Below are positions 14,586-22,353 of a stretch of DNA of 23,538 bases, piece by piece. The DNA comes from CAZKFG01 sp964551985 (GTDB lineage Bacteria; Bacillota; Negativicutes; Acidaminococcales; JAISLQ01): assembly GCA_964551985.1 (NCBI GenBank), contig CAZKFG010000038.1:1-23538 (forward strand), in the 5' to 3' direction. Position 1 is the first letter of the stretch, and each line of letters begins with the position of its first letter. A program made the position numbers and the translations under genes. A model generated the notes under the pieces. That model was not told the DNA's origin, did no database searches, and saw nothing but the letters and a program-made list of their open reading frames with translations.

Positions 14586-14774
14586 TTAAGCTTGGATATT
14601 TTCTTCTACTGTAACCAGGTGCTCCACTTTACGTATCATACCGCGGATAACTGGTGTATCGTTTTTTATTGCACTAGAGTGCATCTTTTTAAGTCCTAAA
14701 GCTCTTACGGTTGCCCTTTGGTCTTCTGGGCGTCCTATAAGGCTTCTAGTTAAAGTTACTTTTATTTGTTTCAT
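14586..14774 (-). CDS. rpmD: 50S ribosomal protein L30
   Basis: A 62-aa protein of the short bacterial type. It begins MKQIKVTLTRSLIGRPEDQR and contains ATVRALGLKKMHSS and the ending MIRKVEHLVTVEE, all usual for L30. The ATG has AGGAGGG upstream. It lies between rpsE and rplO with short gaps of 14 and 16 nt. Confidence 0.97.
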   Translation of the reverse strand: MKQIKVTLTRSLIGRPEDQRATVRALGLKKMHSSAIKNDTPVIRGMIRKVEHLVTVEENIQA

Positions 14775-14788
14775 TGTTTAAAGCCCTC

Positions 14789-15289
14789 CTAGCCCAAAAG
14801 CTCTTGAACAGTTTTGCCACGTAGTTGAGCTACTTGTTCAATGCGTTTTAGTTGTTGTAAACCGTTTAGCGTAGCACGAACAACATTATTTGGGTTTGTA
14901 CTGCCAAGTGATTTTGTCAAAATATCGTGAATACCTGCCATTTCAAGTACTGCACGCACTGCACCGCCGGCAATAACGCCTGTACCTTCTGTGGCTGGCT
15001 TTAATAAAACGCTTCCTGCACCAAATCTTCCTGTAACTTGATGAGGGATTGTTGTTTTTACAACCGGAACATTTATCAAGTTTTTCTTTGCGTCTTCAAC
15101 GCCTTTTCTAATTGCTTCTGGAACTTCTGATGCTTTGCCAAGTCCCATACCTACATGCCCGTTTTCATCACCAACAACTACCAATGCGCTAAAGGAAAAT
15201 CTACGTCCGCCTTTTACAACTTTAGCAACGCGGTTGATAAAAACTACTTTTTCTTTTAGATCTAAGTCTTTGTAGTCAATATATGCCAC
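14789..15289 (-). CDS. rpsE: 30S ribosomal protein S5
   Basis: S5 helps translational accuracy and is the site of spectinomycin resistance changes. The 166-aa protein has the double-stranded RNA-binding-like N-terminal domain (VVFINRVAKVVKGGRRFSF, then VVVGDENGHVGMGLGKA) and the C-terminal domain with GTGVIAGGAVRAVLEMAGI. KGGRRFSF is intact. The start codon is GTG (15287-15289), with GGAGG 7 nt upstream and no suitable ATG. Confidence 0.98.
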   Translation of the reverse strand: MAYIDYKDLDLKEKVVFINRVAKVVKGGRRFSFSALVVVGDENGHVGMGLGKASEVPEAIRKGVEDAKKNLINVPVVKTTIPHQVTGRFGAGSVLLKPATEGTGVIAGGAVRAVLEMAGIHDILTKSLGSTNPNNVVRATLNGLQQLKRIEQVAQLRGKTVQELLG

Positions 15290-15305
15290 TTATGTCCCTC
15301 CCTTC

Positions 15306-15668
15306 TTAAAAATCAAGTCCTGCTTCACGTGCCGCTTGGGCAAGTGCCGCAATTCGTCCGTGATAAATATAACCACCACGATCAAATACTACTTTTGAAA
15401 TGCCTTTGTCTTTTGCACGCTCGGCAATTAGTTTTCCTACTGATTGGGCAGCTTCAATGTTGCCACCGTAGGCAATTTTTGCATTTTTATCTATGCTACT
15501 TGCAGAAACTAAAGTCTCACCAGTAACATCATTGATGATTTGTGCGTAGATGTTTGTCAAACTACGAAATACATTTAGTCTTGGACGCTCTATAGTACCT
15601 TGTAATTTTTTTCTTGCACGTAGTTGACGTTTTTTGCGTTGTGCTTGTTTGTCAAATTTTTTAAGCAA
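15306..15668 (-). CDS. rplR: 50S ribosomal protein L18
   Basis: L18 binds 5S rRNA in the central protuberance. The 120-aa protein has a basic N-terminus (QAQRKKRQLRARKKL), then RPRLNVFRSLTNIYAQIIND, and ends VVFDRGGYIYHGRIAALAQAAREAGLDF (key residues Asp, Arg, Gly-Gly-Tyr). There is no Met in the N-terminal half. The start must be the TTG at 15666-15668, which has AAGGAG 8 nt upstream and begins Leu-Lys-Lys after the initiator. Confidence 0.97.
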   Translation of the reverse strand: MLKKFDKQAQRKKRQLRARKKLQGTIERPRLNVFRSLTNIYAQIINDVTGETLVSASSIDKNAKIAYGGNIEAAQSVGKLIAERAKDKGISKVVFDRGGYIYHGRIAALAQAAREAGLDF

Positions 15669-15694
15669 GATGTTCTCTCCTTCCCTTAACAGTC

Positions 15695-16243
15695 TTACTT
15701 CTTGCCTTTGGCGCCTGTCTTACCAGCTTTTCTTCTGATGTGTTCGCCTTCGTATTTTATACCTTTACCTTTGTATGGTTCTGGTTTTCTAAGTGTTCTG
15801 ATTTGAGCAGCGATTGAACCAACTGCTTCTTTGTTTATACCAGATATCACTATACGGTTTGGTGCTGGAACATCAAAACTAATTCCTTGTGGTGGTTCTA
15901 CAACTACCGGATGAGAAAAACCTAATGTGAGATTTAGATTGTTTCCTGCCTTAGCAGCACGATAACCAACACCTGTAATTTCTAATGTTTTGCTGTATCC
16001 TGTAGACACACCAGTTACCATATTAGCAATAAGTGTACGTGATAGTCCATGCATTGCTCTGTGTTCTTTTTCATCTGTTGGACGTGACACAGTAAGTTGT
16101 GAATCTTGGATTTCTAGTTGCATATCTTTGTTTATTTTACGGCTAAGTTCGCCTTTTGGACCTTTTACCGAAACAAGATTTTCTTCTATTTTAATTGTTA
16201 CTCCTTGTGGAATAGCAATAGGCAGCTTTCCTATTCTTGACAC
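15695..16243 (-). CDS. rplF: 50S ribosomal protein L6
   Basis: L6 lies near the factor-binding site and the sarcin-ricin loop. Starting at the GTG at 16241-16243 the product is 182 aa and begins MSRIGKLPIAIPQGV, the normal family start. AAGGAGG lies 8 nt upstream. A second GTG three codons earlier is part of that ribosome binding site and is not a plausible start. ITGVGYRAAKAGNNLNLTLG and the ending PEPYKGKGIKYEGEHIRRKAGKTG (Gly-Lys-Gly core) are characteristic. Confidence 0.97.
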   Translation of the reverse strand: MSRIGKLPIAIPQGVTIKIEENLVSVKGPKGELSRKINKDMQLEIQDSQLTVSRPTDEKEHRAMHGLSRTLIANMVTGVSTGYSKTLEITGVGYRAAKAGNNLNLTLGFSHPVVVEPPQGISFDVPAPNRIVISGINKEAVGSIAAQIRTLRKPEPYKGKGIKYEGEHIRRKAGKTGAKGKK

Positions 16244-16269
16244 TGTTTGCACCTCCTTGTCTGTAAAAA

Positions 16270-16668
16270 TTACCAGACGTACGCTATTACCTCTCCGCCG
16301 AGGCCTATTTTTCTAGCAGCTTTGTCTGTCATCAGACCTTGTGATGTAGAAATTATGGCGATACCCAAACCACCTAATACTCTTGGTAGTTGGTCTTTTT
16401 TTGCATATACTCTAAGACCTGGTTTAGAGATGCGTTTTATGCCACTAATTACTTTGTCACGATTAGGTCCATATTTTAATGTTACGCGAATGATATTTTG
16501 TTTGTTATCTTCAATTGTTTCAAATTCTTTTATGAAACCTTCTGCTTTTAAGATATTTGCAATCGCTTGTTTTATATTTGAGCTGGGGATTTCTACTTTG
16601 TCGTGTAGAACCGAATTCGCATTTCTTATACGTGTTAGCATGTCTGCAATCGGATCAGTCATGACCAT
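16270..16668 (-). CDS. rpsH: 30S ribosomal protein S8
   Basis: S8 binds the central domain of 16S rRNA; in E. coli it also represses the spc operon. The 132-aa product begins MVMTDPIADMLTRIRNAN and ends with ISTSQGLMTDKAARKIGLGGE, both conserved, with GLRVYAKKDQLPRVLGGLGI between. The ATG at 16668 has AAGGAGG 9 nt upstream. A second ATG two codons later is less well spaced. No S8 binding site was recognised. Confidence 0.98.
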   Translation of the reverse strand: MVMTDPIADMLTRIRNANSVLHDKVEIPSSNIKQAIANILKAEGFIKEFETIEDNKQNIIRVTLKYGPNRDKVISGIKRISKPGLRVYAKKDQLPRVLGGLGIAIISTSQGLMTDKAARKIGLGGEVIAYVW

Positions 16669-16698
16669 ATTTTATATCCTCCTTCCTGTTTTAACTTT

Positions 16699-16884
16699 CT
16701 ACCAACTGGCTTTTGTTACGCCAGGAATTGCACCTTTATAACTGTACTCTCTAAAACAAATACGGCACATTCCAAATTTGCGCATGTATGCGTGTGGACG
16801 ACCGCAGATTTTGCAACGGTTATGTTGACGCACTTTATATTTAGCTGTAGCTTTCCATTTTTCAATGAGTGCTGTTCTTGCCAC
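16699..16884 (-). CDS. rpsN: 30S ribosomal protein S14, zinc type
   Basis: The short 61-aa zinc-binding form of S14 (called rpsZ or rpsN type Z). It carries Cys24, Cys27, Cys40 and Cys43 in CKICGRPHAYMRKFGMCRIC, so zinc binding is expected, and ends YKGAIPGVTKASW. The start is GTG (16882-16884), with GGAGG 9 nt upstream. It lies between rplE and rpsH. A zinc-free paralogue could exist elsewhere, as in many Bacillota, but is not in the window. Confidence 0.98.
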   Translation of the reverse strand: MARTALIEKWKATAKYKVRQHNRCKICGRPHAYMRKFGMCRICFREYSYKGAIPGVTKASW

Positions 16885-16903
16885 TACTGTTTCCCTCCTT
16901 ATT

Positions 16904-17461
16904 TTATGCGCTAAATGGCATTCCTAACAGTCTTAAAAGTTCTCTAGCTTCTTCGTCTGTTTTGGCAGTTGTAACAATGACTATGTCCATTCCACGAATT
17001 TTATCAATTTTATCATAATCTATTTCAGGGAAAATCAACTGCTCTTTCATACCTAAAGCGTAGTTACCGCGACCATCGAACGAGGAAGGGTTTATGCCGC
17101 GAAAATCACGTACTCTTGGTAGCGCTATGTTAATTAGTTTGTCTAAAAAATAATACATACGATCGCCACGTAAGGTAACTTTTGTGCCAATTGGCATTCC
17201 TTGGCGAACTTTAAATGATGCAATTGATTTTTTAGCACGGGTTACAAGTGGCTTTTGACCTGCAATCAAGGTCATATCAGCAACTGCTGCATCTAATACT
17301 TTAGAATTGGCAACTGCTTCACCAACACCCATATTTATAATAACTTTTTCAAGTTTTGGTATTTCCATTACGTTTTTGTAACCAAATTTATCCATCAAGC
17401 CTTTTGTGACCTCGGATATATATTTTTCTTGTAGTCTTGGTTTGGACTTAACTTCGCCCAT
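16904..17461 (-). CDS. rplE: 50S ribosomal protein L5
   Basis: L5 binds 5S rRNA and contacts the P-site tRNA and S13. The 185-aa product has PKLEKVIINMGVGEAVANSK, SIASFKVRQGMPIGTKVTLRG and FPEIDYDKIDKIRGMDIVIV, all typical. The ATG at 17461 has an AGGAGGC-type site. It is 24 nt after rplX in the spc section of the superoperon. Confidence 0.98.
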   Translation of the reverse strand: MGEVKSKPRLQEKYISEVTKGLMDKFGYKNVMEIPKLEKVIINMGVGEAVANSKVLDAAVADMTLIAGQKPLVTRAKKSIASFKVRQGMPIGTKVTLRGDRMYYFLDKLINIALPRVRDFRGINPSSFDGRGNYALGMKEQLIFPEIDYDKIDKIRGMDIVIVTTAKTDEEARELLRLLGMPFSA

Positions 17462-17485
17462 TTATAAGCCTCCTTTCTAAAGAGA

Positions 17486-17815
17486 TTATTTATCAATAGT
17501 TTCCCCGCATTTTTTGCAAGCACGTACGTACTTACCGTCAGTTAATTGATTTTTCTTAATACGGGTAGCTTTTTTACAAGACGGACAAACCAACATGACG
17601 TTTGATGAGGAAACAGGTGCTTCTTTTACTATGATGCCACCTTGCGCATTTTTTTGGTTAGGTTTTGTATGGCGTCTTACTTTGTTTACGCCTTCGACAA
17701 CAACTCTAGCTTTTTTAGGTTGTGATTCGATAATCTTACCTTCTTTGCCTTTGTCTTTGCCTGCTAATATTAATACGCTGTCTCCTTTTTTAACATGCAA
17801 TTTTTCTACTGCCAT
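17486..17815 (-). CDS. rplX: 50S ribosomal protein L24, form with C-terminal CxxC pairs
   Basis: L24 is an assembly initiator that binds the 5' region of 23S rRNA through a KOW motif (GDSVLILAGKDKGKEGKI, 11-28). The 109-aa product also has Cys77/Cys80 (CPSC) and Cys100/Cys103 (CKKC) flanking the C-terminal region. This looks like a zinc ribbon, which many L24 proteins, including that of B. subtilis as I recall it, lack. The ATG at 17815 has an AGGAGG-type site. Position between rplN and rplE is standard. Confidence 0.97.
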   Translation of the reverse strand: MAVEKLHVKKGDSVLILAGKDKGKEGKIIESQPKKARVVVEGVNKVRRHTKPNQKNAQGGIIVKEAPVSSSNVMLVCPSCKKATRIKKNQLTDGKYVRACKKCGETIDK

Positions 17816-17851
17816 GTCAGTAACACCTCCTTTGCTGTTAATAGCGGTTTT

Positions 17852-18220
17852 TTATAATACTTCTGGGGCTAAAGATATAATTTTCATGAAATCTTTTTCT
17901 CTTAGTTCACGTGCTACTGGTCCAAAAATACGTGTGCCACGTGGAGTTTTGTCATCTTTAATGACTACCGCAGCATTTTCATCAAATTTTATATATGAAC
18001 CATCTGGTCGACGAAGACCTTTATTAGAACGCACTACAACGGCTTTAACTACGTCGCCTTTTTTAACAACGCCACCGGGTGATGCATCTTTTACAGCACA
18101 AACAATAATATCGCCAATGTTTGCATACCGTCTAAATGAGCCGCCAAGAACGCGTATACACATTACTTTTTTTGCTCCGGTATTATCAGCAACATTTAGA
18201 ATTGATTGCTGTTGGATCAT
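17852..18220 (-). CDS. rplN: 50S ribosomal protein L14
   Basis: L14 forms intersubunit bridges and is the landing site for silencing factor RsfS. The 122-aa length is exact for the family. It begins MIQQQSILNVADNTGAKKV, contains VLGGSFRRYANIGDIIVCAVK and ends with FGPVARELREKDFMKIISLAPEVL (key FGPVARELR). The ATG has a GGGAGGG site. Located between rpsQ and rplX. Confidence 0.98.
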   Translation of the reverse strand: MIQQQSILNVADNTGAKKVMCIRVLGGSFRRYANIGDIIVCAVKDASPGGVVKKGDVVKAVVVRSNKGLRRPDGSYIKFDENAAVVIKDDKTPRGTRIFGPVARELREKDFMKIISLAPEVL

Positions 18221-18253
18221 GTCATTCCCTCCCTAATTTTTTGCAAAAATATT

Positions 18254-18514
18254 CTATTTTGCTTTTTCAACTATTTTAACTACACGCCAGCATTTATCTT
18301 TTGATAGTGGACGTGTTTGCATTACTTCTACAATATCACCGATGTGGCTTTCATTGTTTTCATCGTGTGCCTTAAATCTAACTGTTTTTTTCACAGCTTT
18401 ATGGTAAAGAGGATGTTGTACTAAGCGCTCTATGCAAACAACTACTGTTTTGTCCATTTTGTCGCTAACTACTTTGCCTGTACGGCTCATCCTAAAATTT
18501 CTTTCTTCAGACAC
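18254..18514 (-). CDS. rpsQ: 30S ribosomal protein S17
   Basis: S17 is a primary 16S rRNA-binding protein of OB fold. The 86-aa product has GKVVSDKMDKTVVVCIERLV, HPLYHKAVKKTVRFKAHDE and the ending RPLSKDKCWRVVKIVEKAK. The start is GTG (18512-18514), with GGAGG 8 nt upstream. An internal ATG (residue 9) has only a weak site and would shorten the protein. It lies between rpmC and rplN. Confidence 0.97.
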   Translation of the reverse strand: MSEERNFRMSRTGKVVSDKMDKTVVVCIERLVQHPLYHKAVKKTVRFKAHDENNESHIGDIVEVMQTRPLSKDKCWRVVKIVEKAK

Positions 18515-18544
18515 TAAAAAGTCCTCCTTCCAGCTATTGCTCGA

Positions 18545-18739
18545 TTACCCTTGCAACTGTTTTTGACTTTGCACTGTTTTTATTCTGGCGATAGATTTTT
18601 TGACTTCTCTTATACGCATAGAATTATCCAGCTGTCCTGTCGCTATTTGAAAACGCAAGTTGAAAAGTTCATCTTTTAGACCGGCCAATTTTTGTTCTAA
18701 TTCAGTAGCAGTAAATTCACGAATTTCTTGTATTTTCAT
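18545..18739 (-). CDS. rpmC: 50S ribosomal protein L29
   Basis: A 64-aa two-helix protein near the exit tunnel that contributes to binding of trigger factor and signal recognition particle. It begins MKIQEIREFTATELEQKLAG and contains LKDELFNLRFQIATGQLDN, the L29 signature, followed by a conserved RIREVKKSIARIKT-like segment. Its ATG overlaps the rplP stop as TAATG, implying coupled translation. Confidence 0.98.
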   Translation of the reverse strand: MKIQEIREFTATELEQKLAGLKDELFNLRFQIATGQLDNSMRIREVKKSIARIKTVQSQKQLQG

Positions 18740-19200
18740 TATGCTTCACCACCTGATTGTTTTACTTGTGCAGTGGCATTAGCTTTTTCCAATTCAGCTT
18801 TAGTAACAAACTTGGTCTTAATTGGTAATTTGTTTGCAGCAAGACGCATTGCTTCTTTAGCAACTGCTACATCAACGCCTGACATTTCAAACATTATACG
18901 ACCTGGTTTTACTACTGCTACCCAGTATTCTGGTGAACCTTTACCGCTACCCATACGAGTTTCAGCTGGTTTTGCTGTAATTGGTTTATCTGGAAATATT
19001 TTTATCCAAACTTGTCCGCCACGTTTTATGTAACGAGTCATTGCGATACGCGCTGCTTCGATTTGACGGTTTGTTATCCAAGATGGTTCTGCTGCCATCA
19101 AACCGTATTCGCCATGACTTATTGTGTTACCGCGATTTGCTTTACCTTTAAGGCGACCTCTAAATTGTTTGCGGAATTTTGTCCGTTTTGGTAACAACAT
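18739..19200 (-). CDS. rplP: 50S ribosomal protein L16
   Basis: L16 contacts the A-site tRNA and is needed late in large-subunit assembly. The 153-aa product begins MLLPKRTKFRKQFRGRLKG and contains EPSWITNRQIEAARIAMTRY and the RMGSGKGSPE loop around Arg82. It is about nine residues longer than the usual 144, with an Ala/Gln-rich tail after KLPIKTKFV. Both ends overlap neighbours by one base (TAATG with rpsC and with rpmC). Confidence 0.98.
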   Translation of the reverse strand: MLLPKRTKFRKQFRGRLKGKANRGNTISHGEYGLMAAEPSWITNRQIEAARIAMTRYIKRGGQVWIKIFPDKPITAKPAETRMGSGKGSPEYWVAVVKPGRIMFEMSGVDVAVAKEAMRLAANKLPIKTKFVTKAELEKANATAQVKQSGGEA

Positions 19201-19877
19201 TATTTATCGCCTCCTTCTGCAGTTTGGGCGATTTTTATTTCTTGTTTTGCTACTGGCAAAACTTCGCCTTTGTATATCCATACTTTAACGCCAATACGTC
19301 CGTATGTTGTGTGTGCTTCGGCTGTGCCATAATCAATATCAGCTCTTAGAGTGTGTAGTGGAATACTTCCTTCTCTATAGCCTTCGCTACGGGCGATTTC
19401 TGCACCACCTAAACGACCACTGACCATAACTTTTATACCTTTTGCTCCCATACGCATTGTGCGTATAACTGATTGTTTCATTGCACGTCTGAATGCTATA
19501 CGGCGTTCTAGTTGTGCTGCAATGTTTTCTGCAACTAAAGTTGCGTCAAGATCTGGTTGTTTTACTTCTTGGATATTGATATCAACATTGCTATCAGTGA
19601 ATTTTTTGATTTGTTTTTTTAGTACTTCAATGTTAGCACCGCCACGACCGATAACCATACCTGGCTTTGCTGTGTAAATAGTTACGCGAGCACGATTTGC
19701 GGCACGCTCTATTTCAACGCGAGAGATACCTGTTGCGAAAAGTGTGTCTTTAATGTATTCGCGAATTTTTATGTCTTCTAACAAAAACTTTTGATAGTCT
19801 TTGTCTGCATACCATTTGGAGTCCCATGTTTTAATTATGCCTACTCTAAGACCATGCGGATTTACTTTTTGACCCAC
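19200..19877 (-). CDS. rpsC: 30S ribosomal protein S3
   Basis: S3 lies at the mRNA entry site and has helicase activity with S4 and S5. The 225-aa product begins MGQKVNPHGLRVGIIKTWDS and has a KH domain with GRGG (77-80) and a C-terminal domain with RTMRMGAKGIKVMVSGRLGG and GRIGVKVWIYKGE. The start codon is GTG (19875-19877), with GGAGG 9 nt upstream. The stop overlaps the rplP start. Confidence 0.98.
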   Translation of the reverse strand: MGQKVNPHGLRVGIIKTWDSKWYADKDYQKFLLEDIKIREYIKDTLFATGISRVEIERAANRARVTIYTAKPGMVIGRGGANIEVLKKQIKKFTDSNVDINIQEVKQPDLDATLVAENIAAQLERRIAFRRAMKQSVIRTMRMGAKGIKVMVSGRLGGAEIARSEGYREGSIPLHTLRADIDYGTAEAHTTYGRIGVKVWIYKGEVLPVAKQEIKIAQTAEGGDK

Positions 19878-19903
19878 TGATTTTTACCTCCTTTACGCAA
19901 AAA

Positions 19904-20236
19904 TTATTTTTCTTTTACCATCACTGTTACGTGACTTGATCTTTTCAAGATTTTAAATGCTTGCCCACGTGATCTTGGGTGTATACGTTTTATTGTTGGT
20001 CCTTGATCAACATAAATCGTTGAAACTATAAGTGCATCTACATTCATGTCATAATTATGTTCAGCGTTTGCTACTGCTGATTTTAAAGTTTTTTCAATAA
20101 CTTCTGATGCAACTTTAGGAGTATGCTTTAGTATCGCAAATGCCTCACCAACTTTTTTGCCACGAATAAGGTCTGCTACTATACGTACTTTGCGTGGAGC
20201 AATACGGATATATTTTGCTATTGCTTTGGCTTCCAA
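19904..20236 (-). CDS. rplV: 50S ribosomal protein L22
   Basis: L22 lines the peptide exit tunnel with a long hairpin loop and is a site of macrolide resistance changes. The 110-aa product shows IAKYIRIAPRKVRIVADLIR, the AVANAEHNYDM region and the loop end RIHPRSRGQAFKILKRSSHVT (key Pro-Arg-Ser-Arg-Gly). No ATG is near the start; the TTG at 20234-20236, with GGAGG 7 nt upstream, gives the family N-terminus. Confidence 0.97.
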   Translation of the reverse strand: MEAKAIAKYIRIAPRKVRIVADLIRGKKVGEAFAILKHTPKVASEVIEKTLKSAVANAEHNYDMNVDALIVSTIYVDQGPTIKRIHPRSRGQAFKILKRSSHVTVMVKEK

Positions 20237-20253
20237 AGGTAGCCCTCCTTTCC

Positions 20254-20526
20254 TTATTTTGAACCAGAAGTTTTTACGTGTCCTTTATATGTACGGGTAG
20301 GTGCAAATTCTCCAAGTTTATGACCAACCATATCTTCTGTTATATAAACAGGAACATGTTTTCTTCCATCGTGAACTGCTATAGTGTGTCCAACAAATGT
20401 TGGGATTATAGTTGAGCTACGTGACCAAGTTTTGATAACTTTTTTGTCGTTAGCAGCATTTAATGCATCTATTTTTTTAAGTACACTCTCGTGTACATAA
20501 GGTCCTTTTTTGACTGATCTTGACAC
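20254..20526 (-). CDS. rpsS: 30S ribosomal protein S19
   Basis: S19 is in the small-subunit head beside S13. The 90-aa product begins MSRSVKKGPYVHESVLKKID and contains KTWSRSSTIIPTFVGHTIAV and HKLGEFAPTRTYKGH, all diagnostic. The start is GTG (20524-20526), with GGAGG 8 nt upstream. It is 24 nt after rplB and 17 nt before rplV. Confidence 0.98.
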   Translation of the reverse strand: MSRSVKKGPYVHESVLKKIDALNAANDKKVIKTWSRSSTIIPTFVGHTIAVHDGRKHVPVYITEDMVGHKLGEFAPTRTYKGHVKTSGSK

Positions 20527-20550
20527 TAGGTTAGCCTCCTTTTCTTACGG

Positions 20551-21381
20551 CTATTTTGTTCTGCGTTTAACTATTAAACGATCAGATGCCTTCTTTTTCT
20601 TTCTTGTACGAGTACCAAACGCACATTTACCCCAAGGAGTAACAGGATGTTTACGTCCTACTGGTGAACGTCCTTCACCACCACCGTGTGGATGGTCACA
20701 AGGGTTCATTACTACACCGCGGTTTGCTGGGCGAATGCCAAGCCAACGAGAGCGTCCTGCTTTACCTAGTGTTATGTTTTCGTTTTCCAGGTTACCAACT
20801 TGACCTACTGTCGCACGGCAGTTGATATGTACTTTTCTAAGTTCACCTGATGGCATACGAAGTAATGCGTGCGCACCTTCTTTTGCCATTAATTGAGCAG
20901 AAGTTCCTGCTGAACGAACCAATTGTCCACCGGCACCGATTTTCAATTCAATATTGTGAACCAATGTACCAAGTGGAATGTTTTTTAGTGGTAGCGCGTT
21001 ACCAATTTTAATATCCGCATCAGGTCCGCTTACAATTTTGTCACCAACTTTTAAATTGTGTGGTGCTATTATGTAACGTTTTTCGCCATCTGCATAATGC
21101 AAAAGAGCAATGCGTGATGTTCTGTTTGGATCATACTCGATTGTAGCTACCTTTGCTGGAACACTATCTTTATTTCTTTTAAAATCAATTATACGATAAA
21201 GTCTTTTGTGTCCGCCGCCACGATGACGTACTGTCAGGCGACCTTGGTTATTACGTCCGGCTTTTTTGTATAAACGTTCCGTAAGTGAACGCTCTGGTTT
21301 ATCAGTTGTGATTTCTTCAAAAGAAGCAACTGTCATAAACCTTCTGCCGGGAGAATACGGTTTAAATGATTTTACTGCCAT
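20551..21381 (-). CDS. rplB: 50S ribosomal protein L2
   Basis: L2 is among the most conserved large-subunit proteins, needed for subunit joining and close to the peptidyl transferase centre. The 276-aa product begins MAVKSFKPYSPGRRFMT and contains GRNNQGRLTVRHRGGGHKR. In the C-terminal part it has RPANRGVVMNPCDHPHGGGE followed by RSPVGRKHPVTPWGK; the His in the HPHGGGEG segment is the functionally important one. The ATG has a GGAGGG site. Confidence 0.99.
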   Translation of the reverse strand: MAVKSFKPYSPGRRFMTVASFEEITTDKPERSLTERLYKKAGRNNQGRLTVRHRGGGHKRLYRIIDFKRNKDSVPAKVATIEYDPNRTSRIALLHYADGEKRYIIAPHNLKVGDKIVSGPDADIKIGNALPLKNIPLGTLVHNIELKIGAGGQLVRSAGTSAQLMAKEGAHALLRMPSGELRKVHINCRATVGQVGNLENENITLGKAGRSRWLGIRPANRGVVMNPCDHPHGGGEGRSPVGRKHPVTPWGKCAFGTRTRKKKKASDRLIVKRRTK

Positions 21382-21404
21382 CTATTTTCCCTCCTTTATA
21401 ACAG

Positions 21405-21695
21405 TTACAGTCCTTCAAAAAATCCTATTGTTTGTCCTTCGGCCAATTTAACAATCGCTTTTTTGTAGTCTGGACGTTTGCCCATATTTTTTCCCATTCT
21501 TTTCATTTTACCTAAAACACGCATTGTGTTTACGTCTAGCACTTTTACTTTAAAGATTTGCTCTATTGCTTGTCTGATTTCTACTTTGTTAGCACCTAAA
21601 GCTACTTTGAAAGTATACTTGTTGTCTTGCATCATTTGTGCTGTTTTTTCGGTAATTATTGGTTTTAAAATTATATCACGAGGATTTGCAGCCAT
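21405..21695 (-). CDS. rplW: 50S ribosomal protein L23
   Basis: L23 surrounds the exit tunnel and is the docking site for trigger factor and signal recognition particle. The 96-aa product has DIILKPIITEKTAQMMQDNK at the start, then FKVALGANKVEIRQAIEQIF and a loop with GKMKRMGKNMGKRPDYKKAI. Its ATG overlaps the rplD stop as TAATG, with GAGGAGG inside the end of rplD. Confidence 0.98.
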   Translation of the reverse strand: MAANPRDIILKPIITEKTAQMMQDNKYTFKVALGANKVEIRQAIEQIFKVKVLDVNTMRVLGKMKRMGKNMGKRPDYKKAIVKLAEGQTIGFFEGL

Positions 21696-22324
21696 TAGGA
21701 AAGCACCTCCTCAATTTTCGCTATAGCATCTTTAGCTAACAATAATTTTTGGCAGTTTAATATATCATAAACATTTAAAAAGTCGTTAGATAAAGCTTTT
21801 ACTCCCGGGATATTTCTGGAAGACTTTTCAACATTAATGTCTTGTCCATTAGTAATCATAAGTGTTTTCATTGTTCCAGCACCAAAATTACCCAATACTT
21901 TTACAGCATCTTTGGTTTTTGGCTCGGAGAATGTCAAACCTTGTACTATTACTAGTTCACCTGCAGCAACTTTTGCTGAAAGCGCACAACGAATGGCAAG
22001 TCTTCTTGCTTTTTTAGGCATGGATTTTTTATAGGATTTTGGTTGTGGTCCAAATGTTACACCACCGCCAACCCATATTGGCGAGCGAGTGCTACCTGCT
22101 CTTGCACGACCTGTTCCTTTTTGTCTCCATGGTTTGCGACCACCGCCTCGTACCATGCTGCGAGTTTTTGTTGCAGCAGTACCTAGTCGCCATGACGCCA
22201 TTTGCATCACAACTGCTTGGTGTACAACAGCAGAGTTCATCTCTACTCCAAATACTTGGTCTTGTAATTCTATTTCTTCGCCAGTTGAGTTACCAGCGAT
22301 GTCATATACTAAAACTTTTGGCAT
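21695..22324 (-). CDS. rplD: 50S ribosomal protein L4
   Basis: L4 reaches into the exit tunnel with a long loop; in E. coli it also represses the S10 operon. The 209-aa product has the loop region TKTRSMVRGGGRKPWRQKGT followed by GRARAGSTRSPIWVGGGVTF, then the PKKARRLAIRCALSAK helix. The ATG at 22324 has an AGGAGG site. Whether L4 regulates this operon cannot be told from the sequence. Confidence 0.98.
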   Translation of the reverse strand: MPKVLVYDIAGNSTGEEIELQDQVFGVEMNSAVVHQAVVMQMASWRLGTAATKTRSMVRGGGRKPWRQKGTGRARAGSTRSPIWVGGGVTFGPQPKSYKKSMPKKARRLAIRCALSAKVAAGELVIVQGLTFSEPKTKDAVKVLGNFGAGTMKTLMITNGQDINVEKSSRNIPGVKALSNDFLNVYDILNCQKLLLAKDAIAKIEEVLS

Positions 22325-22353
22325 TTATGCTTCCTCCTTTCTTACACAACGTC

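Noticed and set aside
17595..18236. Open frame of 213 codons on the plus strand across rplX and rplN
   Set aside because: It lies antisense to two highly conserved ribosomal genes, has no family resemblance and no ribosome binding site of note. It is a by-product of their codon use.
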